A stretch of DNA of 64,000 nt. Origin: JAGOTP01 sp964567995 (GTDB taxonomy: Bacteria; Patescibacteriota; Patescibacteriia; 2-12-FULL-60-25). The stretch covers positions 372,001 to 436,000 of the forward strand of contig CAZMOB010000001.1 of the NCBI GenBank assembly GCA_964567995.1. The letters are read 5' to 3'. Of the stretch, positions 22,571 to 31,171 are shown piece after piece. The position numbers were made by a program, and so were the translations under genes. Positions within the stretch are counted from its first letter, which is position 1; every line of letters begins with the position of its first letter. The notes under the pieces were generated by a model. It was not told the DNA's origin. It ran no database searches and saw only the letters and a program-made list of their open reading frames with translations.

Positions 22571-25543
22571 TTAAGACAGCTTACGAAAAGGACAGATCTG
22601 ACGGAAATCGCAGTACTTACACACAAATGGTTCTGGCGTCGCTTCAAAGTTCGAGGTCAGAATCGCATCCATCCGTTCGGCCATCTTGGTCAAGAACACT
22701 TCCTTTTTATCCTCTTGAAGAAGATCGACCTCCAATTCCTGTCGATCCAAGACATAGACGTACTTTAAACTCGCAACCGCAAAGCCCCGACCTTCCAAGG
22801 CTAATTGATACAGATACAACTGCTCCTTGTCTTCCGATTCGAGCTTCTCTTTCGCTTCGCCCGTTTTATAGTCATAGATAGTAACTGTCCCATCGGCATT
22901 TTGATCGACACGATCGATCTTGCCTTTGATCGAATGGCCACCGATCTGAAGGATGAACTCCTTTTCGAGCTCAAGTGGCTGCGGCGGCTCCGCGGCCCAG
23001 GCCTCCATTGAACGTGTGACGGCGATCTTCCCCTTCGCTTTATACTCATCGTGCACAGCGCGATCAGGGTACCACTCATCAATCCAGGTATCTTCGTAGA
23101 TCTGAAGCGCTTCATCGAGCGTTACCGCCCAATCTCCAAGAGCAACTGCTGCCGTTGGAGCATCAAACAAAGACACCTGGCTTGCCGCCGTACGCGCCTG
23201 ATGTAACTGAAAGACCTTTTGAAAGGTCAGATGGATCGATTGCCCAAAGCTTCGCTGATAAGAGCCAAGAGTTGGGATGCGATAGATATGGGAGAACTTG
23301 TACTGAAGAGGACATTTTCGAAACGCGGCTAGCTGCGTAAAGCTAAATCGGCGCTTCAGCGGATACAGCGCGAGATCTTTCGCGACCTCCTCATGCGTAT
23401 CGGAGCGAGAAGTCAGCAGCTCAACTACTTCTTGCTGCGCCAACGCCTCTTTTGGAGGAGGTGCGAGCTCCATCTCTGCCAAGAAAGACGAGGGCTTTTT
23501 GTCACGCGTTCCGCCGTATTCGTAGGCACCCGTCAAAAATAACCGGTCCTTCGCCCGGGTCAACGCCACATAGAACAGTCGTCGCTCTTCTTCGATATGG
23601 GCATTGCCTTCGGGAAGGCGTTCTTGGACAAGGCCGTCTGGAAGCGGAATCGCTTCACTTCGGGCACGTGTTGGAAAACGCTGGTCAACAAGCGAGGCTA
23701 CAAAGACAAAGCGGTACTCCAAGCCCTTCGCCGCATGCACCGTCAGAATCTTCACCATATCTGGCCCTTCCGCCTCTGGATCGCTGTCGAGCGCCCCTTC
23801 TTCCCCACTTTCAATCTCCATTTTGTATTCCTCTAGGAAGCCATGGAGCGTTGGCCCATGCGTAATCTGCTCATATCGACGAAGACGATCGGCGAAACCA
23901 GAGACATGACGGAGGGCCTCTACTCGATCCCGCTCCGTAAGACGCAAAACACAGGCCAAGAAGCCCGTCTTCTCTAACATTGCCTGAAACACCTGAAAGG
24001 GCGGAGCCCGTCGTGCTAATTCAGCCAATCCTTCGATGTCTTGGTAGATCTGTTCAAGCGTCTTTCTGCCTTCGGAACTCAAAAAGATGTTTTTTTCGGA
24101 CATTCCTTCACGCACGACGCTCCAAAGCGGATACCCTTTGCGATTTGCATATGCCAAGAGATCGGCCACATCAGATGCGCCTAAACCGTAACAATCCATC
24201 GTCAGCACTCGCCAGACGATCGCCGAATCGGTCCGAGTATCAAGCAACGTCAAAAGCGCCACGATATCGATCACCGTCGGTTTGGCGTAGAGTCCACGTA
24301 AGGCCATGAACTGAAATGGGATGCGAGCGCGTTCCATTGCCCGTACAAACGCCTCAGCCCCATCGTTTGAGCGCACCAGCACCGCAAAATCATTCCAGGT
24401 CGACGAGGGATCGGTCCGTTTGATGCGTTCAATCTGCTCGACAACTTTGTCCGCTTCCTGTTCAACCGTTCGTGCCCAGATAAGCTCGACCGTTCCCGAT
24501 CCACCTTCCCCCATTTCAGCTTCAAGGCGCTTAGTGAGACCCGTATCTGCGAGCTTCACCTCCAACCGATTCGGGTTGTTCTTTTCGATCGAACGATAAG
24601 CCAAATCAAGGATCTCCTTCTTTGAGCGATAATTTTTCGTAAGCGCAACGGTGGTAGCTTCTGGAAAGTCATCTCGGAACTGCAGGATGTTCGCCAAAGA
24701 GGCTCCACGGAACTTATAGATCGCCTGGTCATCGTCTCCGACGACCGTCAGATTCTTTTGCGTTCCCGCCAACAGCTTCACCAATTCATATTGGGCCCAG
24801 TTGGTATCCTGAAATTCATCGACTAAGAGGTATTTGAACTGCGCACGATATTTTTCCAGCAAGAGCGGACGTTCACGAAACAAACGAAGCGTCTCCAAAA
24901 TCAGATCCCCAAAATCCAAACAGCCCTCTGCCCGCATGATCTGGGTATACGTAGCATAGAGAGCGGCCAGCTCATCCAGACGAGCTCGTTCTTCGACCTG
25001 ACCTTCAGCCTGCATTGGAAACGTAACAGTCTTGGCGAATTCAGCGTAGCGATCTGCGGTCACCCCTTCATCCTTGGCACGAGAGATGTGTTGAACGAGT
25101 GCGCGCAAGAACTTGGTTGGGTTTCCCAACGGCCGGTAAGCGCTTAGTGGGAGCTCGGAGAGATGTCGTCGCAAAAGCAACCAACAATCGGTTGGAGTAA
25201 GCAAGCGAAACGGTGTTGACAGCCCGATCTCTAAGGCATGATTTTCCAAAATCCGCTGACAGAAGCCATGAAAAGTGGAAATCCAAAAATCATAGGCACC
25301 GACCGGCATCAACTTCAATACACGATCCTCCATTTCACCAGCTGCTTTGTCGGTAAACGTCAGGGCCAAAATCGAATCGGTCGATGTATCAGATTCTCCC
25401 AACAGATGCTGATAACGTCGAGTGAGTACCGTCGTTTTTCCTGTCCCGGCTCCCGCCACAATCAAAAGCGGACCATCACCATGGATAACAGCCTGGAGCT
25501 GAGCATCATTTAGGCCTTCAAGAAGGTTCGTGGGAGAGGGCAT
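22571..25543 (-). CDS. UvrD/AddA-type helicase fused to a PD-(D/E)XK nuclease with Fe-S cysteines
   Basis: 990 aa SF1A helicase. Walker A is VAGAGTGKTTVLTRR (about residues 30-44), motif II is LLVDEFQDTN, motif III is VVGDDDQAIYKFRGA, and motif VI region is EERRLFYVALTRAKDRLFLTG. The last 250 residues form a Cas4/AddB-type nuclease: FGQSIHLTFQKVF (motif with His), KGKIDRVDQNADGTVTIYDYKT (catalytic D and K), one cysteine in FRKCPLQYKFS and three in CKYCDFRQIC, the pattern of a 4Fe-4S cluster. This is a single-chain end-resection helicase-nuclease, comparable to one half of AddAB or AdnAB. I chose ATG 25543 (MPSPTNLLEGLNDAQLQAV); the 27 codons upstream are not conserved-looking. Confidence 0.92.
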   Translation of the reverse strand: MPSPTNLLEGLNDAQLQAVIHGDGPLLIVAGAGTGKTTVLTRRYQHLLGESDTSTDSILALTFTDKAAGEMEDRVLKLMPVGAYDFWISTFHGFCQRILENHALEIGLSTPFRLLTPTDCWLLLRRHLSELPLSAYRPLGNPTKFLRALVQHISRAKDEGVTADRYAEFAKTVTFPMQAEGQVEERARLDELAALYATYTQIMRAEGCLDFGDLILETLRLFRERPLLLEKYRAQFKYLLVDEFQDTNWAQYELVKLLAGTQKNLTVVGDDDQAIYKFRGASLANILQFRDDFPEATTVALTKNYRSKKEILDLAYRSIEKNNPNRLEVKLADTGLTKRLEAEMGEGGSGTVELIWARTVEQEADKVVEQIERIKRTDPSSTWNDFAVLVRSNDGAEAFVRAMERARIPFQFMALRGLYAKPTVIDIVALLTLLDTRTDSAIVWRVLTMDCYGLGASDVADLLAYANRKGYPLWSVVREGMSEKNIFLSSEGRKTLEQIYQDIEGLAELARRAPPFQVFQAMLEKTGFLACVLRLTERDRVEALRHVSGFADRLRRYEQITHGPTLHGFLEEYKMEIESGEEGALDSDPEAEGPDMVKILTVHAAKGLEYRFVFVASLVDQRFPTRARSEAIPLPDGLVQERLPEGNAHIEEERRLFYVALTRAKDRLFLTGAYEYGGTRDKKPSSFLAEMELAPPPKEALAQQEVVELLTSRSDTHEEVAKDLALYPLKRRFSFTQLAAFRKCPLQYKFSHIYRIPTLGSYQRSFGQSIHLTFQKVFQLHQARTAASQVSLFDAPTAAVALGDWAVTLDEALQIYEDTWIDEWYPDRAVHDEYKAKGKIAVTRSMEAWAAEPPQPLELEKEFILQIGGHSIKGKIDRVDQNADGTVTIYDYKTGEAKEKLESEDKEQLYLYQLALEGRGFAVASLKYVYVLDRQELEVDLLQEDKKEVFLTKMAERMDAILTSNFEATPEPFVCKYCDFRQICPFRKLS

Positions 25544-25613
25544 GAAGGGAAGTGTGCCGAGGATGTGCGAGGCTGGCAACCTATCTCGTAAACCTATTAT
25601 TTTACTGGATGGA

Positions 25614-25642
25614 TTGACACTCACCGAGCTTTTGATAAGGTT
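25614..25642 (+). promoter_or_regulatory. Promoter of island I
   Basis: TTGACA (25614-25619) followed after 16 bp by TAAGGT. A small hairpin AGCTG-AATGAA-CAGCT-TTT (25659-25677) lies between promoter and gene and looks like an attenuator. The -10 is a poor match, so the exact box is uncertain. Confidence 0.5.
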
Positions 25643-25703
25643 AACTCTCTATTCCAAGAGCTGAATGAACAGCTTTTCAGGGAATGGATAAAGGAGCCTT
25701 TCG

Positions 25704-26327
25704 ATGAATGTACCTTCAAGCCACTTCAGGCCCCTCATCCAGCGTCTTTTCGTCGGAGCCTGGCACATCCACGAAGATTTGGTGGAAAAAACCATTTCAT
25801 TTCGTGTAGGTGGGGTGGGTTTCACCGAGGGAGGTCGGGGTGTATTGACCATCACCGAAGTAGATACTTTGATCCCCCTCAAGATCGGCACTGGCTCGAA
25901 CGACCTCGTGGTGTCGGCGAGCAGCGACGGCATCCTGCACGTGACCATCAAGAATGTAACGAAGTTCACGATGCCTCCTGAGACGACCGTGAACCAACGA
26001 CATCTCTACCCCTTCAGAGAGCTGCGCTACGGACAGCACCTCGTCGAAGTCCTTATCAAAATGACGCGCGCCAATACGACCGTCATGAAGGATGCCTGGG
26101 CTGAGGAATTTCCCGATGGGATCGGCTCCATCCAGCTGAGTTGGCGTGCCTCAGGCGTCGACACAGGACTGTCGATCACCGAGCGGTTCTCGAACTGGAG
26201 GCGCTTCGGCTCGAACTGCACCGTCGGGATCTACTCCGAACGCGACCCGCAGACGTCCACAGACGGCTTCCTGCGCCTGACCCTGACTTTGACGGGCGTC
26301 AACTTCTCCCCCGCCACTACCCCCTGA
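25704..26327 (+). CDS. Island I orphan protein, 207 aa
   Basis: No family recognised. It begins MNVPSSHFRPLIQRL with a strong Shine-Dalgarno AAGGAG 8 nt upstream, unlike native genes around it. The sequence looks globular and beta-rich (GRGVLTITEVDTLIPLKIG, NDLVVSASSDGILHVTIKNV), with one cysteine and no signal peptide or membrane helix. Third codon positions are mostly G or C and the local base composition is visibly richer in GC than the flanking helicase and tgt genes. It is the only gene of a plus-strand unit with its own promoter and terminator, set between two minus-strand genes. Likely acquired; function unknown. Confidence 0.65.
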   Translation: MNVPSSHFRPLIQRLFVGAWHIHEDLVEKTISFRVGGVGFTEGGRGVLTITEVDTLIPLKIGTGSNDLVVSASSDGILHVTIKNVTKFTMPPETTVNQRHLYPFRELRYGQHLVEVLIKMTRANTTVMKDAWAEEFPDGIGSIQLSWRASGVDTGLSITERFSNWRRFGSNCTVGIYSERDPQTSTDGFLRLTLTLTGVNFSPATTP

Positions 26328-26331
26328 CACA

Positions 26332-26384
26332 CCACCCGCCCCCGCGCAACGACACCCTCGTCGAATCTGCGCAGACGCGGGTGG
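26332..26384 (+). terminator. Terminator-like hairpin of island I
   Basis: CCACCCGC (26332-26339) pairs with GCGGGTGG (26377-26384), with inner GCGCA/TGCGC pairing. It starts within a few bases of the stop codon. Only a weak T-run follows. Confidence 0.6.
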
Positions 26385-26405
26385 AGTTGTATCTAGGCGA
26401 TCCTT

Positions 26406-27542
26406 TTAAAATCTTCCCTCCTCAATCTGCTGCCGAATCTTTTTCATCAGCTCCAAATAAAACCGCAAGTTCACCAACGTTGCCAAACGCTGCCCCAACA
26501 TCTCTTCAACTCGGAATAAATGACAGACGTAGCCATAGGTATATCGCGAAAGCTCCTGATCAATTGGCGTTGAGTCTGGTGTCAGTTCAACTAGCTTCTC
26601 CTCTGATCGTTGCCACTTTTCATTCGTAATATGAATGACTTCGTAGAAATCCTCTCGACTGAAATCATCGTGGACAAAGCGGTACATGACTCCATGGCGC
26701 GCATTCCGGGTCGGCAAGACGCAATCCAGCATGTCAATTCCTCGCTTCACATAGCCCACGATCTCGTGCGGTTTAGCCCCACCCATAAAGTAGCGCGGCT
26801 GATCGACGGGTAATTCACGCGTTGTCACGTCCAAGACTTCGCAAGCTTCTACAAACGGCTCGCCAACCGACAAGCCACCGATCGCATAGCCATCAAACCC
26901 GATCTCAACCAGCGTTTTGGCACTTTCGACACGCAATGCCTTATCCGTGCCTCCTTGGACAATCCCAAACAGTTTCGCTGCAGGATTAATAGATCCGTCT
27001 TTTAACGCATGAAATGCTTCTTTCGAGCGTCTTGCCCAAACACCCGTAAGATCGAGTGCTCTTCGGATCTCTTTGTCGGTGGCAGGTAATTTCGTACACA
27101 CATCCAAGACCATGCAGATATCGCTCCCAATCGTTCGCTGAATCTCCATGCAGATTTCGGGCGTCAGACGAAGCTTTGCCCCATCGATATGTGATTGAAA
27201 CCATACGCCATCATCATCGAGTTTGCGTAAGCCTTCCAAACTAAACACCTGAAATCCTCCCGAATCTGTCAGAAGCGCTCCCTTCCAATCCATGAAGCGA
27301 TGGAGGCCGCCTTGCTGTTTCATAACCTCCATCCCCGGGCGAAGCCACAAGTGATAGGTATTCGAAAGCAAAATTGGTGAAGCCAAACGCTCAATATCCA
27401 AAGAAGAGAGCGTTTTAACCGCTCCCCGCGTCGCGATCGGCATGAAAAAAGGGGTCTCCAACACTCCATGCGCGGTCTGCAATCTCCCGCGTCTTGCCCC
27501 TGATTTTATGGATGAAGATAAAAGTTCAAACATAGTGTTCAT
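26406..27542 (-). CDS. tgt: Queuine tRNA-ribosyltransferase, zinc ligands absent
   Basis: 378 aa TIM-barrel enzyme that exchanges G34 for preQ1 in GUN-anticodon tRNAs. Catalytic and substrate motifs are present: LLTDSGGFQVFSL, VLDVCTKLPAT (usual FDECT; the D is kept and E replaced by V), GIVQGG, GGLSVGE, and the nucleophile aspartate region DCVLPTRNARHG. The usual C-terminal zinc site CxCxxC is replaced: the aligned segment reads STPIDQELSRYTYGYVCHL. The IHN histidine ligand is LVN. The start overlaps the upstream gene's stop (TAATG), so the two are translationally coupled. No queuosine synthesis genes are nearby, so preQ1 or queuine is presumably salvaged. Confidence 0.93.
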   Translation of the reverse strand: MNTMFELLSSSIKSGARRGRLQTAHGVLETPFFMPIATRGAVKTLSSLDIERLASPILLSNTYHLWLRPGMEVMKQQGGLHRFMDWKGALLTDSGGFQVFSLEGLRKLDDDGVWFQSHIDGAKLRLTPEICMEIQRTIGSDICMVLDVCTKLPATDKEIRRALDLTGVWARRSKEAFHALKDGSINPAAKLFGIVQGGTDKALRVESAKTLVEIGFDGYAIGGLSVGEPFVEACEVLDVTTRELPVDQPRYFMGGAKPHEIVGYVKRGIDMLDCVLPTRNARHGVMYRFVHDDFSREDFYEVIHITNEKWQRSEEKLVELTPDSTPIDQELSRYTYGYVCHLFRVEEMLGQRLATLVNLRFYLELMKKIRQQIEEGRF

Positions 27543-29110
27543 TATTCAATCTCCTCACGACGGTCACGCATGAAGGCCAACCAATGCTCCAACGCTGAAA
27601 GGAAGAGCTTAAATGGCGCTTCGATCAGGACGTCAAAAAACAGGATGAGTACGTTGATCTTAGAGACAGCTGTCGAAAGATAGTGACCGGCGCGGAGAAT
27701 CGGATAGGAAAAGAAATCCACCACCGCCGTCGTAAATCGTTCTGGACGACGTAAGACCACGACTTCACGGGCATTCGTACGTAAGCGGAAGGCGAAGAAA
27801 CTCACGACACACAAGAAAAACAAGAAGATCAAGGCGCTCACCAATGTAAAATTGAACCGATGCAATACATAGGAGACAGCTCCAAACGTGATAAAGAACA
27901 TCAATAGATACGCGAGTGTCACCATGAGACTTCCAAAGAAACTCCGCGTCTTCGCAATTGCCATACGCAACACCGGAACGGGCTGATTACCCAAAAGTTC
28001 CTTCACCATCTCGACGATTCGATCCGTATTCTGACGACCAGGTAAGCGAATGAGCGAACCTAAAATCGTCATGAGAACCGGTGGAAGTGCCACGTTGATC
28101 GCAAGCGTTCGCTGATCGACATGATTGTAGATCAAGGCTTCGAAGGGAATTTCCAAGGCCAAGGCAAAGAGAATCTTCGTGAGAAACAGATAGATAATAG
28201 CGCGAACCGTTCCTCGGCGCAGGCGCGAACGCGCATGGCTCATTTGCTTATCCGCAACCTCAGCAACTTCCTTTTCAAGCTTGTCTGACTTATCCAACCG
28301 CTCTAGGTCATATCCCCCATCCTTATTCAGGGCATCCACTAGCGCCCGTAGTGCAACCGCATAAGGCCGAACGGTCTGAAGGAATTTAGCTGAGAGCGGA
28401 TGACGCAATTGACGTTTAATAAGCGATTCAACACCAACTAAACGGTAGGCCACATCTTGTGGCGATGCGATCCAGACTTCTGGAGTCGTCCATTCTGGCA
28501 GATATCCCCGTAGCAACGTCAAAGAGAGTGTATCTTCATCCGCCTTCTGAAAGGCACGAATACAGGCAATGTAGATCTGCAATCGCCGCTCATTAGCATC
28601 CATCTCACCCTTACTCGGTATAACCGATTCCGCCAAACGTTCGTACAAGAAAAAAGACAGCGAGCGCCGTTCTGCAGTCGAATCAAATAACTCATCAAGC
28701 TCAGCAACCGTCACGCCGTACAACCAAGCGTAGTGCCGATCCGTCCCCGTCTTACACTGACGAATAGCTTCATAGCGAGTCAGGATCGTGGTCACCTTTT
28801 TTGCTAACGACTCTGGCAAGGCCGCATTCGGCAGATACCCCGCTGCTACCAGCTCACGCAACAAAGTAATCGACGTGTCCTCGATCTTTCGATCCAACGT
28901 CAATCGACGACGCAAAATACGAGCAATCGCCCCTTTGCGGAGCAGATGTTCATCCCGATAATCAATCGCATTCCGCAGTTTTTCGTAGAGCGTCGAGGCT
29001 TTGCTGACCGCCGCATGGACCGCGATCGGCTCCCCCTCTCCCGCTCGTAAGTCTTTGTGCTCCAATAGCCGACTCTTTACTTTCTGAATCATGTCGGTCG
29101 AATACCCCAT
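27542..29110 (-). CDS. Large membrane protein of unknown function
   Basis: 522 aa from MGYSTDMIQKVKSRLLEH. The first 300 residues are helical, soluble and charged. The C-terminal 200 hold about four to five membrane helices (IIYLFLTKILFALALEIPFE, LMVTLAYLLMFFITFGAVSY, ALIFLFFLCVVSFFAF, and a final re-entrant hydrophobic stretch). A conserved-looking SLIRLPGRQNTDRIVEMVKE segment lies between helices. I do not recognise the family; it has the look of a lineage-specific protein. It is coupled to tgt by a TAATG overlap. The earlier ATG at 29200 would place the start inside the island II promoter. Confidence 0.7.
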   Translation of the reverse strand: MGYSTDMIQKVKSRLLEHKDLRAGEGEPIAVHAAVSKASTLYEKLRNAIDYRDEHLLRKGAIARILRRRLTLDRKIEDTSITLLRELVAAGYLPNAALPESLAKKVTTILTRYEAIRQCKTGTDRHYAWLYGVTVAELDELFDSTAERRSLSFFLYERLAESVIPSKGEMDANERRLQIYIACIRAFQKADEDTLSLTLLRGYLPEWTTPEVWIASPQDVAYRLVGVESLIKRQLRHPLSAKFLQTVRPYAVALRALVDALNKDGGYDLERLDKSDKLEKEVAEVADKQMSHARSRLRRGTVRAIIYLFLTKILFALALEIPFEALIYNHVDQRTLAINVALPPVLMTILGSLIRLPGRQNTDRIVEMVKELLGNQPVPVLRMAIAKTRSFFGSLMVTLAYLLMFFITFGAVSYVLHRFNFTLVSALIFLFFLCVVSFFAFRLRTNAREVVVLRRPERFTTAVVDFFSYPILRAGHYLSTAVSKINVLILFFDVLIEAPFKLFLSALEHWLAFMRDRREEIE

Positions 29111-29193
29111 AGATAGCCCGAACTCTAGCAAAATAAGCGGATTTTGTCGATTGATTGGGTTTATGAGGGCGTTTTCATAAAAGTCTATAAAGA

Positions 29194-29222
29194 TTGACAA
29201 AATGCCTATATTTTGATATTAT
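29194..29222 (+). promoter_or_regulatory. Promoter of island II
   Basis: TTGACA (29194-29199), a 17-bp spacer, TATTAT (29217-29222). This is a near-consensus vegetative promoter, facing into the zinc-knuckle gene cluster. Confidence 0.75.
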
Positions 29223-29269
29223 GGTTGGTTCCTTCAATAACCTATTTGGACTGATGGAACCAAAAAACC

Positions 29270-29376
29270 GTGCGCGCCGAGCTGACCAACTCACGTCATC
29301 GTTTTCAGGTACGGGCCTTCGGTCAAGGCCTGATGGACCCAGCAGGGTGCTGGACTCCTTGCCGCCTGAAACGCAC
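29270..29376 (+). promoter_or_regulatory. Structured 5' leader of island II
   Basis: The leader can fold as a closed multibranch structure. GTGCG (29270-29274) pairs with CGCAC (29372-29376). TTTCAGG (29303-29309) pairs with CCTGAAA (29365-29371). Inside are two 6-bp hairpins, GGCCTT/AAGGCC (29314-29330) and CCAGCA/TGCTGG (29339-29353). It ends 9 nt before the start codon, where it could control translation or bind a ligand or protein. Confidence 0.5.
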
Positions 29377-29385
29377 AGGTTAACT

Positions 29386-30180
29386 ATGGTTCATCTCATC
29401 AAGGCCTCCTGTTCCGTCTGTGGCGCCAACCACCATTCGATCAATGACAAGGAGTTCCTCCAGGTCAACGATCAGATGTACTGCTCCGTGAGCTGCATCC
29501 GTGCAGCCATGAAGGCAGATGCGGACCTGCTCCGGTTCATCCCGGACACCCGCAGCGAGAGGGACAGGTGGTTTGCTTCTATGTGCTCTGGGGGTGATGT
29601 GCGCACGTGTCGGACGTGCAACCCCTATGGCCAGAGGCAGTCCAGCGAGCCTAGGCAGCTCGCCGTGTTTCTGCACGCGGATACCTACGCGTGCAGCTAC
29701 GAGTGCGCTCACAAGCGCCTCGACGAACTGAACGACGAGGACTGCAAGGGATACTGGCTGGGAGACACATGTCCCCGCTGCATCCACTGCAAGGCCCCGT
29801 ACCGTGAAGAGTGTGACGGAGACTTCACCTATCTGTCCCTCAAAGATGGGGATGGACTCTTCTGCAGTGAGCCCTGCCTGACGAGCTTTCTCGAAAGCAA
29901 GGAAGGTCGGAGCAAGCTCCTGTGGAGAGAGAACCAGGACGCCGTGTGTTGCATGAGCACGAAGCGCCATGAACATAAGACGCCGCGGTACATCACTCTC
30001 CGTGGGAGTTACTACTCCCTGGTGGACTGCTACATGGAAGGGCCGGAGACCTACTGCTCCGTGCAATGCCTGCGTAGCTACCTCCAGAAGTACTGCAAGG
30101 GACGCGACTCCAAAGGAAGTCTCCGGATCCGCCCCGACGGCCTCGGTCGGACCGATGGCTGTCTGAACGACAAGGACTAG
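29386..30180 (+). CDS. Multi zinc-knuckle protein (four FCS/MYM-like repeats)
   Basis: 264 aa from MVHLIKASCSVCGAN. Four units each have a CxxC-like pair, a spacer, then a [YF]CSxxC-type pair followed by a short helix: CSVCGANHH with YCSVSCIRAAM; CRTCNPYG with ACSYECAHKRL; CIHCKAPY with FCSEPCLTSFL; and a degenerate CCMSTKRH with YCSVQCLRSYL. This is the pattern of treble-clef FCS/MYM/TRASH zinc knuckles, which bind protein, nucleic acid or metal. No catalytic domain is seen. An upstream ATG at 29254 is in frame, but its coding would run through the folded leader. G/C-ending codons dominate. The zinc-binding inference is strong; the role is unknown. Confidence 0.7.
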   Translation: MVHLIKASCSVCGANHHSINDKEFLQVNDQMYCSVSCIRAAMKADADLLRFIPDTRSERDRWFASMCSGGDVRTCRTCNPYGQRQSSEPRQLAVFLHADTYACSYECAHKRLDELNDEDCKGYWLGDTCPRCIHCKAPYREECDGDFTYLSLKDGDGLFCSEPCLTSFLESKEGRSKLLWRENQDAVCCMSTKRHEHKTPRYITLRGSYYSLVDCYMEGPETYCSVQCLRSYLQKYCKGRDSKGSLRIRPDGLGRTDGCLNDKD

Positions 30181-30210
30181 CGCCAAGGAATGACCCGCCC
30201 TTTCCCCTCT

Positions 30211-30286
30211 TGCCGCACCACCGATCGTATCGGTGTGCTCGCGGCAGTCCCCCTCAACTGATGACAAACATCGTCGAGTGAGAGGG
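30211..30286 (+). ncRNA. Structured RNA element A
   Basis: Two adjacent hairpins lie in the gap after the zinc-knuckle gene. Hairpin 1 is TGCCGC/GCGGCA enclosing ACCGAT-CGT-ATCGGT (30211-30246). Hairpin 2 is CCCCCTCA/TGAGAGGG-like, enclosing TGATGA and TCGTC (30249-30286). A second element with the same plan and compensatory base changes lies before the next gene at 31172-31249. A strong Shine-Dalgarno, AGAAGGAG, follows 11 nt later. Confidence 0.55.
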
Positions 30287-30384
30287 ACTTGATCCCAGAA
30301 GGAGAACGACCATGTAGAAGACAAACGCGCATATGCCCATTGGTTGCACTCGGACAACTTCACCCCGAGTGCACAAGAGTCGTC

Positions 30385-31146
30385 ATGAATAGCGGTCTTC
30401 GTCGGGTTCTCAACTCCTGTCACCACCAGCTCCTCGTCCGGCTGCTCAAGCAGCTCAAGGGCATGCTCGAAGCGGTTAGCCCGAACTGGGCGACCGTCAC
30501 GATCAAGTTCGAGGAGTTTCCGGGTGAGGCCGGGGGCCAGGAAGAAACCGACAGCGCAAACGGGTACCATGATCGGGAGACGTCCTACGATAGCGCTCCT
30601 CCGTTCAACACCAAACCGGTGCTCGTGTACGTCAACACGCCCCAGGGCGGAGACGTCGATCTCCCCCTCGACCAGGTGCTGAAGGCCATCGAGCCTCAGC
30701 TCCTCGTCACGCTCATCACGCTGCGCTATCAGCTCGGCGTCTACTCGTGCAGGCTGCTCGAGATCCACAATCGCCGCCATAAGCTCGAGATCATCCCGGG
30801 CGTCACCAACTTCGGCTTCGAGAACGTCTGCGACGGATTCGTTCTGCAGGGCAATGCAAAGGAGTTCCTCGTCGCGAAGGGATACTTTGAAAGCCCCTAC
30901 GCGGTCGCACGCTACTCCGAAGCACGCGTCATGCAGGAGCTCGCCGAGAACGATGACCGTATCTACGGCGAGCTCCGCGGTCAGGTCGTCGACTACGGGT
31001 ACCTCCCGGAGCGCTACGACTACCGCGGCGAGCCGCTCACGGAGCCGAAACCCGCCATCGACACCTCGAACGAGTTCTGTAAGACGCTGATCTCGCTTCT
31101 GCCCGACGGCCAGAGCTTCGTCCAGGTCGAATACGACGACGAGTAG
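30385..31146 (+). CDS. Island II orphan protein, 253 aa
   Basis: No family recognised. From MNSGLRRVLNSCHHQLLVRL it has a basic amphipathic N-terminal helix and a low-complexity acidic stretch (about residues 55-75). A region with predicted mixed alpha/beta structure follows, including LLEIHNRRHKLEIIPGVTNF and YFESPYAVARYSEARVMQEL. There is no membrane helix and no zinc-knuckle signature. The strong upstream Shine-Dalgarno at 30298-30305 faces an ATG at 30312 that is followed at once by TAG, so the real start is uncertain. ATG 30385 is the first in-frame ATG. The frame is open from 30289. Confidence 0.55.
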   Translation: MNSGLRRVLNSCHHQLLVRLLKQLKGMLEAVSPNWATVTIKFEEFPGEAGGQEETDSANGYHDRETSYDSAPPFNTKPVLVYVNTPQGGDVDLPLDQVLKAIEPQLLVTLITLRYQLGVYSCRLLEIHNRRHKLEIIPGVTNFGFENVCDGFVLQGNAKEFLVAKGYFESPYAVARYSEARVMQELAENDDRIYGELRGQVVDYGYLPERYDYRGEPLTEPKPAIDTSNEFCKTLISLLPDGQSFVQVEYDDE

Positions 31147-31171
31147 CTTTCGGCATCCCGCCCCTTCTCCA

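Noticed and set aside
30249..30286. Hammerhead ribozyme suggested by CTGATGA in element A
   Set aside because: The required GAAA core and third helix are absent, and element B has AAGTGATGA instead. The motif is explained by a simple hairpin cap.
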